From NCBI GenBank assembly GCA_937975735.1, contig CALJUI010000386.1, forward strand, positions 1-22,426: a stretch of DNA of 22,426 bases. The letters are read 5' to 3'. This DNA is from an uncultured Rubrivivax sp. Its GTDB lineage: Bacteria > Pseudomonadota > Gammaproteobacteria > Burkholderiales > Burkholderiaceae_C. Both the position numbers and the translations under genes were made by a program. The notes beneath the pieces are model-generated. The model searched no databases. It had not been told where the DNA came from and was given only the letters and a program-made list of their open reading frames with translations. Below are positions 15,439 through 22,426 of the stretch, in pieces. How positions within the stretch are numbered: position 1 is the first letter of the stretch; every line of letters starts with the position of its first letter.

Positions 15439-16124
15439 GAGTGGACTCCAGAAGTTTGAAGGACGAATCGTTCGAAGTCCTCGATCGTGTCGATGTCGAT
15501 CGATCGCTCTCGAGGCATCGGATAGGCGACGGTGCCTTCGCCAACGAAGCTGCGCTGGGCCCGCAGCCAGTCGCAGCGCGCGACATACACGGCGCCATTG
15601 AGCACATGCACCGCCGGCAGGTCCTGCCGGCGCGTCGCGGTCGAAGCCGTCAGCAGCGGATTCAGTCGATGGCCGTCGCCGATTCGGTACATCCAGTACG
15701 GACTCTGATCGGCGGGCGTGACCGACACGCAGGCGGGGGCATCGGTGTCGATCAGTAGACGACAGGCGGCGTCGATGTCATCGGCGCTACGCGCCGGCGA
15801 GGTCGGTTGCAGCAATATGACGAGATCGAAGGCCGGCAGCCGGTCCAGGGCGTCCAGTACAACGTCGATGGATGAGGTTTCGTCGCCGGCCAGTGCGGCC
15901 GGACGCATGAAGGGGACGTCGCAGCCGTGTTGTCGCGCCACCTTGGCAATGCCCTCGTCGTCGGTCGACAGCACGACCCGGTCGACGCAGTCTGCCTTCA
16001 GTGCGGCGGCGATCGTGAAGTCGATCAGCGGCCGGCCGTGCACCGGGCGAATGTTCTTGCCCGGCAGGCCTTTGGAGCCGCCACGCGCCGTGATCAGCGC
16101 CAACACCGATCGGCCCTCGATCAC
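15435..16124 (-). CDS. legF: CMP-nonulosonate (CMP-legionaminic acid) synthetase, LegF/NeuA family
   Basis: This 229-residue cytidylyltransferase activates a nine-carbon 2-keto acid with CTP to give the CMP-sugar donor. It opens with the family signature LALITARGGSKGLPGKNI (8-25), which binds CTP, followed by STDDEGIAKVA and a QPTSPAR segment. Length is typical of bacterial NeuA/LegF single-domain enzymes. It overlaps ptmE upstream and the amidotransferase downstream by ATGA. The neighbouring legB, legC and ptmE point to legionaminic acid rather than N-acetylneuraminic acid as substrate. Confidence 0.92.
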   Translation of the reverse strand: MIEGRSVLALITARGGSKGLPGKNIRPVHGRPLIDFTIAAALKADCVDRVVLSTDDEGIAKVARQHGCDVPFMRPAALAGDETSSIDVVLDALDRLPAFDLVILLQPTSPARSADDIDAACRLLIDTDAPACVSVTPADQSPYWMYRIGDGHRLNPLLTASTATRRQDLPAVHVLNGAVYVARCDWLRAQRSFVGEGTVAYPMPRERSIDIDTIEDFERFVLQTSGVHS

Positions 16125-17170
16125 CGGAACACCTGCTCGAAGTCCCTATTGGCGCGCTCGTAATCGCCCATGCGCCCGATGTCCAGCCAATATCCGGCGA
16201 TGGCATGGCAGCGCGTTCGCCTCCCGGCGTCGACCAGCTGCTGGAACAGCGTCGGCATGTCGAAGAAGCGTCCACGCGGCACCATCGCCACCGCTTCCGG
16301 CGACAGCACGTACATGCCGGCGTTGACGACGAAGCGCTGCATCGGCTTCTCCTCGATGGCCTCGATGAGGCCTTCACGCTCGCGGATAACACCGAACGGA
16401 ACCTGCATTTCGTAGTCGCGCACGGCCATCGTCGCTTCGCAGTGCGCCGCCACGTGCTGGTCGACCATCGCGCCGAAGTCCTCCTTCGTCAGCAGGTCGG
16501 CGTTCGTCACCACGACCGGCGATTGAGGCAGCTCGGGCAGCAAGCTCAATGCGCCAGCGGTGCCGAGCCGTTCGCGCTCGCGAAGGTAGTTGATCTCGAC
16601 GCCCAGGCTCGTCCCGTCGCCGAAGTGCTCCTCGATCTGCTCGGCCTTGTAGTTGACGGCCAGGTGGAAACGATGGAAGCCTTGGTCGGCAAAGCTGCGC
16701 ACGATGGTCTCGAGGATCGGCCTCGTGCCCACGCGGAGCATCGGCTTGGGCGTGTCGCGCGTCAGCTCGGCCAGCCGGGTGCCCATGCCGCCTGCCATGA
16801 TGATCACCCAGTTATCGCGCGTCGTGGCGTCGAAGAAGTCCCCAACGACCTCGAGCCCGACGACGCAGCCATTGGCGTCTAGCACGGGCATCTGGTGCAG
16901 GCCTCGCCGGCGCATCAGCGCCAGGATCTCGGTGCGCTGCTCGTCCGCGCGAGCGACGGTTGGCTCGCGGTGCATCGCCATACGGACTGGGTCGGTCAGG
17001 GTCACGCCCTTGAGCAGCGCCCGCCGCACGTCGCCGTCGCTCAGCGTGCCCAGCAGGCGGCGTGTCGCGTCCACCACCAGGGCGATCTGGCTGCCGGTCA
17101 CGTCGATCACCTGCAGCGCGTCGCGAAGCGAGGTGTCGGGTTGGACGAGCACGCTTTCCCAGCGCTTCAT
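16121..17170 (-). CDS. ptmE: CBS-domain nucleotidyltransferase, PtmE-like
   Basis: This 349-residue protein has a tandem CBS-domain N-terminal half (about 1-115) and a nucleotidyltransferase C-terminal half starting at about 121 with IIMAGGMGTRLAELTRDTPKPML (Gly127/Gly128, Arg132, Lys142). NADLLT later supplies the metal-binding Asp. In Campylobacter jejuni, PtmE is the guanylyltransferase that makes the GDP-linked amino sugar entering legionaminic acid synthesis. The same CBS plus transferase architecture inside a leg operon supports that role here. The CBS pair suggests control by an adenine nucleotide, which is inference. The start at 17170 overlaps the acetyltransferase stop; upstream in-frame sequence belongs to that gene in another frame. 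Confidence 0.87.
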   Translation of the reverse strand: MKRWESVLVQPDTSLRDALQVIDVTGSQIALVVDATRRLLGTLSDGDVRRALLKGVTLTDPVRMAMHREPTVARADEQRTEILALMRRRGLHQMPVLDANGCVVGLEVVGDFFDATTRDNWVIIMAGGMGTRLAELTRDTPKPMLRVGTRPILETIVRSFADQGFHRFHLAVNYKAEQIEEHFGDGTSLGVEINYLRERERLGTAGALSLLPELPQSPVVVTNADLLTKEDFGAMVDQHVAAHCEATMAVRDYEMQVPFGVIREREGLIEAIEEKPMQRFVVNAGMYVLSPEAVAMVPRGRFFDMPTLFQQLVDAGRRTRCHAIAGYWLDIGRMGDYERANRDFEQVFR

Positions 17171-17820
17171 GTCCTGATCTCCTTGCGGCGTGCCGGCACA
17201 CCCACCAGCACGCCGCACGTGGCATCCGCAACGACGGCGGCGCCGAGGCCGACAACCACATGATCGCCGAGGACGACGCCTTGGCGCACCGTCGCGCCCG
17301 CACCAACATGACAGCCGTGGCCGATCTTGACGTCGCCGCAAAGCACCGCGCCGCTGGCGACGTGGGCAAAGTCGCCCACCTGCGCGTCGTGCTCGACCAC
17401 GGCCCGCGTGTTGACGATGGCGCCTCGCCCGATGCGCGCGTTCGGCTGCACGACGCAGCCCGCCATCAGCTGCGCGCCGTCGCTGATCGACGCCGATGCA
17501 GCGACGATGCAGGACGGATGGCGTACGGTCGCGAATCGCCAGCCCTGGGCTTCGAGCCGTGTCTGCACGCGTTCGCGCCGGCCCTCGGTGCCGGGCTGCC
17601 CGGCGCCACCGATGCCATTGGCGAGTTCGACCTGCGCCTTGTCGAGGTGGCCAAGTGCGCCGTCGTCACCGAGCACCGGCAGGCCGATCACGGTTCCGCC
17701 GTGTCGTGCTCGGTCGGTGTCGACGAAGCCACGCACCCTGCGGCCCGAAGCCTGAACGGCATCGGCCACGACGGCCGCATGCCCTCCGGCGCCGACCACG
17801 ATGATGTCCGGAGGGCTCAT
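17167..17820 (-). CDS. Sugar N-acetyltransferase, NeuD/LegH/PglD family
   Basis: This 217-residue acetyl-CoA-dependent transferase has an N-terminal Rossmann-like domain starting with IIVVGAGGHAAVVADAV (6-22) and a C-terminal left-handed beta-helix of hexapeptide repeats from about 100. Glu143-His144-Asp145 and His153 lie where PglD-type enzymes place the catalytic His and its partner. In the legionaminic pathway this family (LegH) acetylates the 4-amino group made by LegC. The ATG at 17818-17820 overlaps the legI stop; the open frame extends to 18357, but that part is antiparallel noise within legI. A NeuD-type O-acetylation role is a less likely alternative, because the pathway would otherwise lack its N-acetyltransferase here. 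Confidence 0.88.
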   Translation of the reverse strand: MSPPDIIVVGAGGHAAVVADAVQASGRRVRGFVDTDRARHGGTVIGLPVLGDDGALGHLDKAQVELANGIGGAGQPGTEGRRERVQTRLEAQGWRFATVRHPSCIVAASASISDGAQLMAGCVVQPNARIGRGAIVNTRAVVEHDAQVGDFAHVASGAVLCGDVKIGHGCHVGAGATVRQGVVLGDHVVVGLGAAVVADATCGVLVGVPARRKEIRT

Positions 17821-18893
17821 GGCTCGATCTGTTCGTCGCTGGCGTAGTCGCGCTGGGCCGGCCTTCCGAGCAGGTCCCAGCAGGCCGCGGGCGTGATGCC
17901 GCTGCCGGGGCGCTTGAAGTCCAGGGCGTCCAGGGTGAAGGCGTCGCCGCGGGCGATCGGGCGCGCGGCAACGATGCTGCGGCGCGCGACCTCTCGGTTG
18001 CCGATCTCGGCCGCCGCTGGTGCCTTGTAGACGCTGCCCAGTGCGCGAACGACGACGCGGATGTCGGCCACGAGCTGCTTGAGCTCGGTGGGCTCGAGTG
18101 ACGCGGCATGGTCTGGCCCGGGCAGGCTGCGGTCGAGAGTAAAGTGCTTTTCGATCACCGTCGCGCCACGTGCCACCGCCGCAAGCGCGACGGCGCTGCC
18201 CAACGTATGGTCGGAGTATCCGACCGGCAGGCCGAAGGCCTGGGCCAGCGTGTCCATCGCGCGCAGGTTGACGGACTCCGGTGGCGCGGGGTACTGCGTC
18301 ACGCAGTGCAGCAGCGTCACCTTGCTGCGAAGAGCGTGTCGCCCCTGCGAGCTGCACAGCGCGGCGTCGAAGTCGGCGCGCCCGGATGGCGCGCCGTCAC
18401 GGGTCAGCGCAAAGGCGATGACGCCGAGCGCGCATTCGACGTCGGCCAGTGTGCTCATGCCGGTGGAGACGATCAGCGGTCGTCCCAGACGCGCTGCCTG
18501 CAGCAGCATCGGCGCGTGCGTGATGTCGCCGGACGGGATCTTGATCGCTGGCATATCCAGCGTGGCTAGGAAGGCCAGGCTGCCGGCGTCGAAGGCGGTC
18601 GACATGAATCGGATGCCACGTTTGTGGCAGCGGTCGAGGAGGGCATGGTGGTCGGCCACGGTCAGTTCGAGCTGGCGCAGCATTTCGAGCTGGCCGCCGG
18701 CCTCGCCGGTGTTGACGGCCTGGTAGTCGGCCTTGCGGGCCTGCGCGGTGACGAGCTTGGCCGCGTCGAAGGTCTGGAACTTGACGACGTCGGCGCCGGC
18801 GTCGGCGGCGGCATCGACGAGCGCGAGCGCACGCTCGAGCGAGCCGTTGTGGTTGACGCCGGCCTCGGCAATGAACAGGCAGGGTGAGCTCAT
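17817..18893 (-). CDS. legI: N-acetylneuraminate synthase family; probable N,N'-diacetyllegionaminic acid synthase (LegI)
   Basis: This 358-residue enzyme condenses phosphoenolpyruvate with a six-carbon N-acetylated amino sugar to form a nonulosonic acid. The NeuB barrel occupies about 1-285, with EAGVNHNGS (10-18), KFQTF (38-42), IPSGDITHAPM (119-129) and STGMSTL (143-149). The metal ligands are His229 in YSDHT and His250 in EKHF, 21 residues apart as in Neisseria NeuB. The C-terminal SAF (antifreeze-like) domain starts near residue 295. The ATG overlaps the legG stop. Sequence alone separates LegI from NeuB poorly; legB and legC in the same operon make legionaminic acid the better call. Confidence 0.92.
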   Translation of the reverse strand: MSSPCLFIAEAGVNHNGSLERALALVDAAADAGADVVKFQTFDAAKLVTAQARKADYQAVNTGEAGGQLEMLRQLELTVADHHALLDRCHKRGIRFMSTAFDAGSLAFLATLDMPAIKIPSGDITHAPMLLQAARLGRPLIVSTGMSTLADVECALGVIAFALTRDGAPSGRADFDAALCSSQGRHALRSKVTLLHCVTQYPAPPESVNLRAMDTLAQAFGLPVGYSDHTLGSAVALAAVARGATVIEKHFTLDRSLPGPDHAASLEPTELKQLVADIRVVVRALGSVYKAPAAAEIGNREVARRSIVAARPIARGDAFTLDALDFKRPGSGITPAACWDLLGRPAQRDYASDEQIEP

Positions 18894-20065
18894 CGGGCCG
18901 CCTCCGTGCGCGTATCGTGGAAGGGCTTGCGCAGCAGCGCGGCGCGCGGCGGCCGCGCGCGTAGCGCGTCGATGATGCGCGCGGCGCTGCGGCCGTCGCC
19001 GTAGGGGTTGACGGTGCCACGGCAGTCGAGCGTGTAGGCACGCGATAGCGCTGCCGTGATCGCCTCGCGCTCGGGTGCGCAGTGCAGCACCGAGTCGGCG
19101 GCCAGGCGCCCATGCTGGCGCTCGCCGATATTCACCGTCGGCACCTGCAGCGACGGAGCCTCGTACAGACCGCTGGAGGAGTTGCCCACGACGGCGTTCG
19201 CGTACGCCATCAGGCTAAGGTAGCGACGCTGGCCGAGCGAGTCGAACACGCGCACGCGCGTCGCATGGGCGGCGGCGAAAGCGTCGAGCCGGGCCGAGAT
19301 TGCACGGCCGCCGGTGTCGGCGTTGGGGCGCGTGATCCAGAGCGAGGTGTCTGTGTCGGTGGCCGCCAGCGCGGCGAGCAGGGCTTCGAACTGCGACATA
19401 CCGTCGTCGGCGGCCAGCGTGACGGGGTGGAAGGTGACGAGCAGGTTGCGCCGGCCCAATGGCGAGCCGAGCGCGCGCTCGAGTTCGTCGCGGTCGAGCA
19501 GTGGTGTTCGCCGCAACTGGTCCAGACCAGGGCTGCCAACGACGATGACGCGCGCGGGGTCCTCGCCCATCTGACGCACGCGCCCCGCCGCCTCCTCGTT
19601 CGTCACCAGGTGCAGATGCGCCATCTTGGTGATCGCGTGGCGCATCGACTCGTCGATCGCGCCTTCGGTGATGTCGCCGCCGGCGATGTGGGCGAGCGGG
19701 ATGCGGTGCAGTAACGCAGCAGTGGCGGCGGCCAGGATCTCGTAGCGGTCGCCGAGCACGAGGACGAGATCCGGCTCGAGCGCCGCGAAGGCCTGCGATA
19801 GGCCGATCAGTGCCAGGCCCGTGGCTCGAGCCACGCCTGCGGCGCTGTCGTCGTCGAGCGGAATCGCAACGCGACGGTCGATGTCGAATCCATCCGCCTC
19901 AATCACTTCTACCGTCCCACCGTGCGCGTCGCTCAAGTGCGAGCCCGTGACGACCAGCTGGAGCTCGAACGCAGGGTCGGCGCGCAGGTCGTGCAGCACC
20001 CAGTACAGCAGGCCGTACTCGGCTCGGCTGCCAGTGACGACGCAGATGCGCTCCCGATTCGTCAT
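18890..20065 (-). CDS. legG: Hydrolysing nucleotide-sugar 2-epimerase, LegG/NeuC family
   Basis: This 391-residue enzyme removes the nucleotide and inverts C2 to give the free manno-configured amino sugar used by LegI. Motifs are VVTGSRAEYGLL (9-20), VVTGSHLS (38-45), LVLGDRYEIL (102-111), IAGGDITEGAIDESMRHAI (127-145) and, near the C-terminal domain, GNSSSGLYEAPS. All are typical of the hydrolysing NeuC group rather than of WecB. The start follows the legC stop by 6 bases and the stop overlaps legI. In leg operons this family acts on the 2,4-diacetamido-2,4,6-trideoxy nucleotide sugar; a UDP-GlcNAc (NeuC) role would not need the legB and legC genes beside it. Confidence 0.92.
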   Translation of the reverse strand: MTNRERICVVTGSRAEYGLLYWVLHDLRADPAFELQLVVTGSHLSDAHGGTVEVIEADGFDIDRRVAIPLDDDSAAGVARATGLALIGLSQAFAALEPDLVLVLGDRYEILAAATAALLHRIPLAHIAGGDITEGAIDESMRHAITKMAHLHLVTNEEAAGRVRQMGEDPARVIVVGSPGLDQLRRTPLLDRDELERALGSPLGRRNLLVTFHPVTLAADDGMSQFEALLAALAATDTDTSLWITRPNADTGGRAISARLDAFAAAHATRVRVFDSLGQRRYLSLMAYANAVVGNSSSGLYEAPSLQVPTVNIGERQHGRLAADSVLHCAPEREAITAALSRAYTLDCRGTVNPYGDGRSAARIIDALRARPPRAALLRKPFHDTRTEAAR

Positions 20066-20071
20066 CGGTGT

Positions 20072-21250
20072 TCAGTCGGCTAGGGCCGCGCTGCTGGGGA
20101 GGTTGACCACCCGCGCCTCGAGCGATTCCGCGACCGTCAAGGGCATGCGCGGGCAGGTGGCGTACATCGGCAGGCGGTGCATCAATGTCCACAGCGGTCG
20201 CGACATGTAGCCGGCGTCGTTGAGCGCGGCCAGCAGATCGTCGCGGCGCGCCGCCAGCCCCGGGTCGAGCACGACGGCGTTGAGCCAGAAGTTCGATTGC
20301 GTTTGCGGCGGCTCGTCGAGCAGCTGCATGCCGGCGACCCCGACGAAGGCATCGCGATAGCGACGGGCGAGGCGGCGCTTGCGCTCGATCAAATCGCCAA
20401 GGCGCTCCAGCTGGGCGCAGCCGAGGGCGGCATTGAGGTTCGGCAGGCGGTAGTTGTAGCCAACCTCGTCGTGCAGGAAGCTCCAGCGGTGCGGCAGTCG
20501 CGCGGTCGTCGTCAGGTGCTTGGCACGCGCGCCGAGCGCGGCATCGTTGCAAAGCACGGCCCCGCCGCCACCAGTGGTGACGACCTTGTTGCCATTGAAG
20601 CTGAGCGCCGCCAGACGGCCGACATTGCCGGTGTGGCGCCCCTTGTAGCTGGCGCCGAGCGACTCGGCGGCGTCCTCGACGAGCACGAGGCGCCAGCGCT
20701 GCGCCACTTCGTCGAGCGCGTCAAGGTCACAAGGGTGGCCGAAGACATGCATGACAACGAGCGCGCTGATTCGCGCCCCGCTGCGCCGGTTGAAGCAAGC
20801 GTCGCCGCGCAGCTCGGCGGCGTCGCGCAGGTAGGCTTCCAAGGCCTGCGCATCGACGCCGAGCGAGACCGGCTCGGAGTCGACGAAGTGGGGCGTCGCC
20901 TGGACGTAGGACACGGCATTGGCGGTGGCGATGAAGGTCAGCGCCGGCATCAGCACCTCGTCGCCCGCGCGCACACCGGCGAGCAGCAGGCAGGTGTGCA
21001 GGGCCGCGGTGCCGTTGGCGGTGGCGACGGCATGCGCTGCACCAGTGGTGTCGCACAACATTCGCTCGAAGCGGTCGACGTAGGCGCCGACCGAGGACAC
21101 CCAGCCGGTGTCGATGCAGTCAACAATGTAGGCGCGCTCCTGGCCGCGGAACTCGGGTTCGTGCAGGGCCGCACGGCGATCGCCGAGCACGTCGCGCACG
21201 GCGCCGAGCGCGGCGGTGATCGGGTCGAGCGCGTGCGGTGGCGCGTTCAT
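20072..21250 (-). CDS. legC: PLP-dependent nucleotide-sugar aminotransferase LegC
   Basis: This 392-residue DegT/DnrJ/EryC1-type aminotransferase transfers an amino group to C4 of the 4-keto-6-deoxy sugar made by LegB. The PLP-binding Asp193 (VEDAAESLGA) and Schiff-base Lys222 (SFNGNKVVTTGGGG) are both visible. The N-terminal HEPEFRGQERAYIVDCID and GWVSSVGAYV pattern (30-58) is characteristic of LegC proteins. The ATG at 21250 is 9 bases after the legB stop, and legG follows after 6 bases. No truncation or missing residue was seen. Confidence 0.94.
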   Translation of the reverse strand: MNAPPHALDPITAALGAVRDVLGDRRAALHEPEFRGQERAYIVDCIDTGWVSSVGAYVDRFERMLCDTTGAAHAVATANGTAALHTCLLLAGVRAGDEVLMPALTFIATANAVSYVQATPHFVDSEPVSLGVDAQALEAYLRDAAELRGDACFNRRSGARISALVVMHVFGHPCDLDALDEVAQRWRLVLVEDAAESLGASYKGRHTGNVGRLAALSFNGNKVVTTGGGGAVLCNDAALGARAKHLTTTARLPHRWSFLHDEVGYNYRLPNLNAALGCAQLERLGDLIERKRRLARRYRDAFVGVAGMQLLDEPPQTQSNFWLNAVVLDPGLAARRDDLLAALNDAGYMSRPLWTLMHRLPMYATCPRMPLTVAESLEARVVNLPSSAALAD

Positions 21251-21259
21251 CGCTTCGAC

Positions 21260-22270
21260 TCAGATGTTGTAGCGGCCGGCTTTGTAGCGGCCGAGGTTGA
21301 CCGGATCGCCAAACCAGTCGATCGTCTCGCGAAGCCCGCGCTCGAGGCCGGCAAGGCCGTCGAATTCGGGCTTCCAACCTGCGGTCTCGAGGGCCTTGCG
21401 GTTGTCGGCCCATAGGCGCTCGACTTCGCTGCCGGCCGGACGCAGGCGTTCCTCGTCGCTGACGAATTCGACCTCGCGCGCCATCAGTCTGGCGATCAGT
21501 CGCGCCGTATCGCCGATCGAGATCTCGTAGTTGCTGCCGACATTGACCACCTGACCGACCGCGGCGTCGCTCTCGGCAACGGCAACGAAGCCACGCACGG
21601 TGTCCCGCACGTAGTTGAAGTCGCGCGTCGGATGGGTCGCGCCGAGACGTATCTGGCGCGCGCCCGAGGCGATCTGCGTGATGATGGTCGGGATCACGGC
21701 GCGCGCGGATTGGCGCGGGCCGTAGGTGTTGAAGGGGCGGATAACCGCCACCGGCGTGCCGAAGGACAGGTGGAAGCTGGTGGCGATCTGGTCGGCGCCG
21801 ATCTTGCTTGCCGAATAGGGCGACTGGCCCTGAAGCGGATGCTCCTCGGTGATCGGTACGAAGCGCGCGGTGCCATAGACCTCGCTGGTCGAGGTGTGGA
21901 CGACACGCTCGACACCGAGGTCACGCGCCGCCTGCACGACGTTCAGCGTGCCCTTGACGTTGGTGTCCACATAGGTGTCGGGCGAGTGGTAAGAGTAGGG
22001 GATGGCGATCAGCGCGGCCAGGTGCAGCACGACGTCGCAGCCTTGCATCGCCGTTCGCACACCGTGCGGGTCGCGGATGTCGCCTGTGAAGACGTCGAGC
22101 GAGGCCTTGACGGCCTCGTCGCTGTCGTCGAGCCAGCCCCAGGAGTTGAAACTGTTGTAGAGCACGAATGCGCGAACGTCGTGACCAGCGCGGACGAGGT
22201 GCTCGGTCAGGTGCGACCCGATGAAACCATCCGCACCCGTGACGAGGACCTTCTTGCCAGTCAGATTCAT
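21260..22270 (-). CDS. legB: NAD-dependent 4,6-dehydratase LegB
   Basis: This 336-residue short-chain dehydrogenase-type nucleotide-sugar dehydratase carries out the first committed step of legionaminic acid synthesis, forming a 4-keto-6-deoxy-HexNAc nucleotide sugar. It has the NAD-binding GADGFIG (12-18), the STSEVYG active-site strand (127-133) and the Tyr152-x3-Lys156 pair. The LYNSFNSWGWLDD segment (37-49) is a hallmark of LegB among related dehydratases. The ATG overlaps the upstream aminotransferase stop. Whether the substrate carries UDP or GDP cannot be seen directly; a ptmE-like gene five genes downstream favours GDP. Confidence 0.94.
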   Translation of the reverse strand: MNLTGKKVLVTGADGFIGSHLTEHLVRAGHDVRAFVLYNSFNSWGWLDDSDEAVKASLDVFTGDIRDPHGVRTAMQGCDVVLHLAALIAIPYSYHSPDTYVDTNVKGTLNVVQAARDLGVERVVHTSTSEVYGTARFVPITEEHPLQGQSPYSASKIGADQIATSFHLSFGTPVAVIRPFNTYGPRQSARAVIPTIITQIASGARQIRLGATHPTRDFNYVRDTVRGFVAVAESDAAVGQVVNVGSNYEISIGDTARLIARLMAREVEFVSDEERLRPAGSEVERLWADNRKALETAGWKPEFDGLAGLERGLRETIDWFGDPVNLGRYKAGRYNI

Positions 22271-22426
22271 GATGCGAACTCGCGCAGTGCGCTCTCGACA
22301 CAGTCCATCTGCGCCTCGCTGATCTCGGGGAAGATCGGCAGCGACAGGATGCGCGACTGGTGATGGTGCGCCACCGGGAAGTCCTCGGGCCGGATATCGT
22401 GCCAGGCCAGGCCCCGGGCGCGCACC
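22267..22426 (-). CDS. C-terminal fragment of a DegT/DnrJ/EryC1/StrS-type aminotransferase (cut by window edge)
   Basis: Fifty-two residues before a TGA at 22267-22269 are visible; the gene runs off the right edge. The end (SRILSLPIFPEISEAQMDCV, then about nine more residues) matches the usual C terminus of PLP-dependent sugar aminotransferases, where a Leu-Pro-hydrophobic-x-Pro motif is followed by an E/D-A-Q-x-D-x-V helix. The stop overlaps the legB ATG as ATGA, so it belongs to the same operon. The active site lies outside the window, so substrate and completeness cannot be judged. Since legC already supplies the pathway aminotransferase, this one probably makes a different amino sugar. 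Confidence 0.75.
   Translation of the reverse strand, partial: VRARGLAWHDIRPEDFPVAHHHQSRILSLPIFPEISEAQMDCVESALREFAS

Noticed and set aside
13346..15607. A 753-residue frame that could be read as an amidotransferase-HisF fusion
   Set aside because: The N-terminal part is the wrong frame of the amidotransferase gene; the real amidotransferase ends at 14116 in another frame and HisF starts with GTG at 14119.
16121..17341. Upstream extension of the ptmE frame to 17341
   Set aside because: The extra residues are a different-frame reading of the acetyltransferase C terminus; the ATG at 17170 begins the CBS domain and overlaps the upstream stop.
17817..20065. neuC/neuB-type sialic acid (N-acetylneuraminic acid) pathway
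   Set aside because: The 4,6-dehydratase legB and aminotransferase legC upstream are needed for legionaminic acid but not for Neu5Ac; the NeuB and NeuC families include the Leg enzymes.
1..22426. Mobile elements, CRISPR arrays, tRNA or rRNA genes, long repeats
   Set aside because: No transposase-like frame, regularly spaced repeats or RNA-gene sequence was noticed, and essentially all of the window is accounted for by coding sequence; this was checked by eye only.

Overview
The window is one uninterrupted minus-strand gene cluster for a cell-surface glycan (O-antigen, capsule or glycoprotein glycan). It holds 19 complete genes and two genes cut by the window edges. Nearly every gene overlaps the next by a 4-base ATGA/GTGA/TTGA junction or sits within 10 bases of it. 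The largest gap is 30 bp, and no gene-free stretch over 300 bases, rRNA, tRNA, insertion sequence or CRISPR array was seen. Sampled lines run from about 55% to 80% GC. Together with the GTG/TTG starts and gene families this suggests a high-GC proteobacterium, perhaps a betaproteobacterium of the Burkholderiales; that placement is inference. Transcription runs from the right edge to the left, and the promoter must lie beyond position 22426.

Right block (22426 to 15435): the tail of a DegT-type aminotransferase, then a complete CMP-legionaminic-acid type nonulosonate pathway. Its genes are legB (4,6-dehydratase), legC (aminotransferase), legG (hydrolysing 2-epimerase), legI (synthase), a neuD/legH-type acetyltransferase, a ptmE-type CBS-nucleotidyltransferase and legF (CMP-sugar synthetase). 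ptmE suggests the GDP-linked route known from Campylobacter.

Middle block (15438 to 6801): an N-acetyl-sugar amidotransferase with its own HisF and HisH homologues (acetamidino-forming module 1), a Wzx-type flippase, a hexapeptide acyltransferase, a GT-B-like putative glycosyltransferase, a second HisH/HisF pair and a polytopic Wzy-like membrane protein.

Left block (6804 to 1): a second amidotransferase that completes module 2, a GT4 glycosyltransferase, a Gfo/Idh/MocA oxidoreductase, a two-domain oxidoreductase, a WecB-type 2-epimerase and the start of a possible heparinase II/III-family protein.

The simplest reading is that the cluster makes CMP-activated legionaminic acid, amidinates it with module 1, builds a second (probably also amidinated) sugar with module 2, assembles an oligosaccharide with the glycosyltransferases, flips it and polymerises it. 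The most unusual observation is the pair of complete amidotransferase/HisH/HisF sets. Their HisF subunits have each lost a different one of the two catalytic aspartates of histidine biosynthesis, while both keep the ammonia-gate residues.
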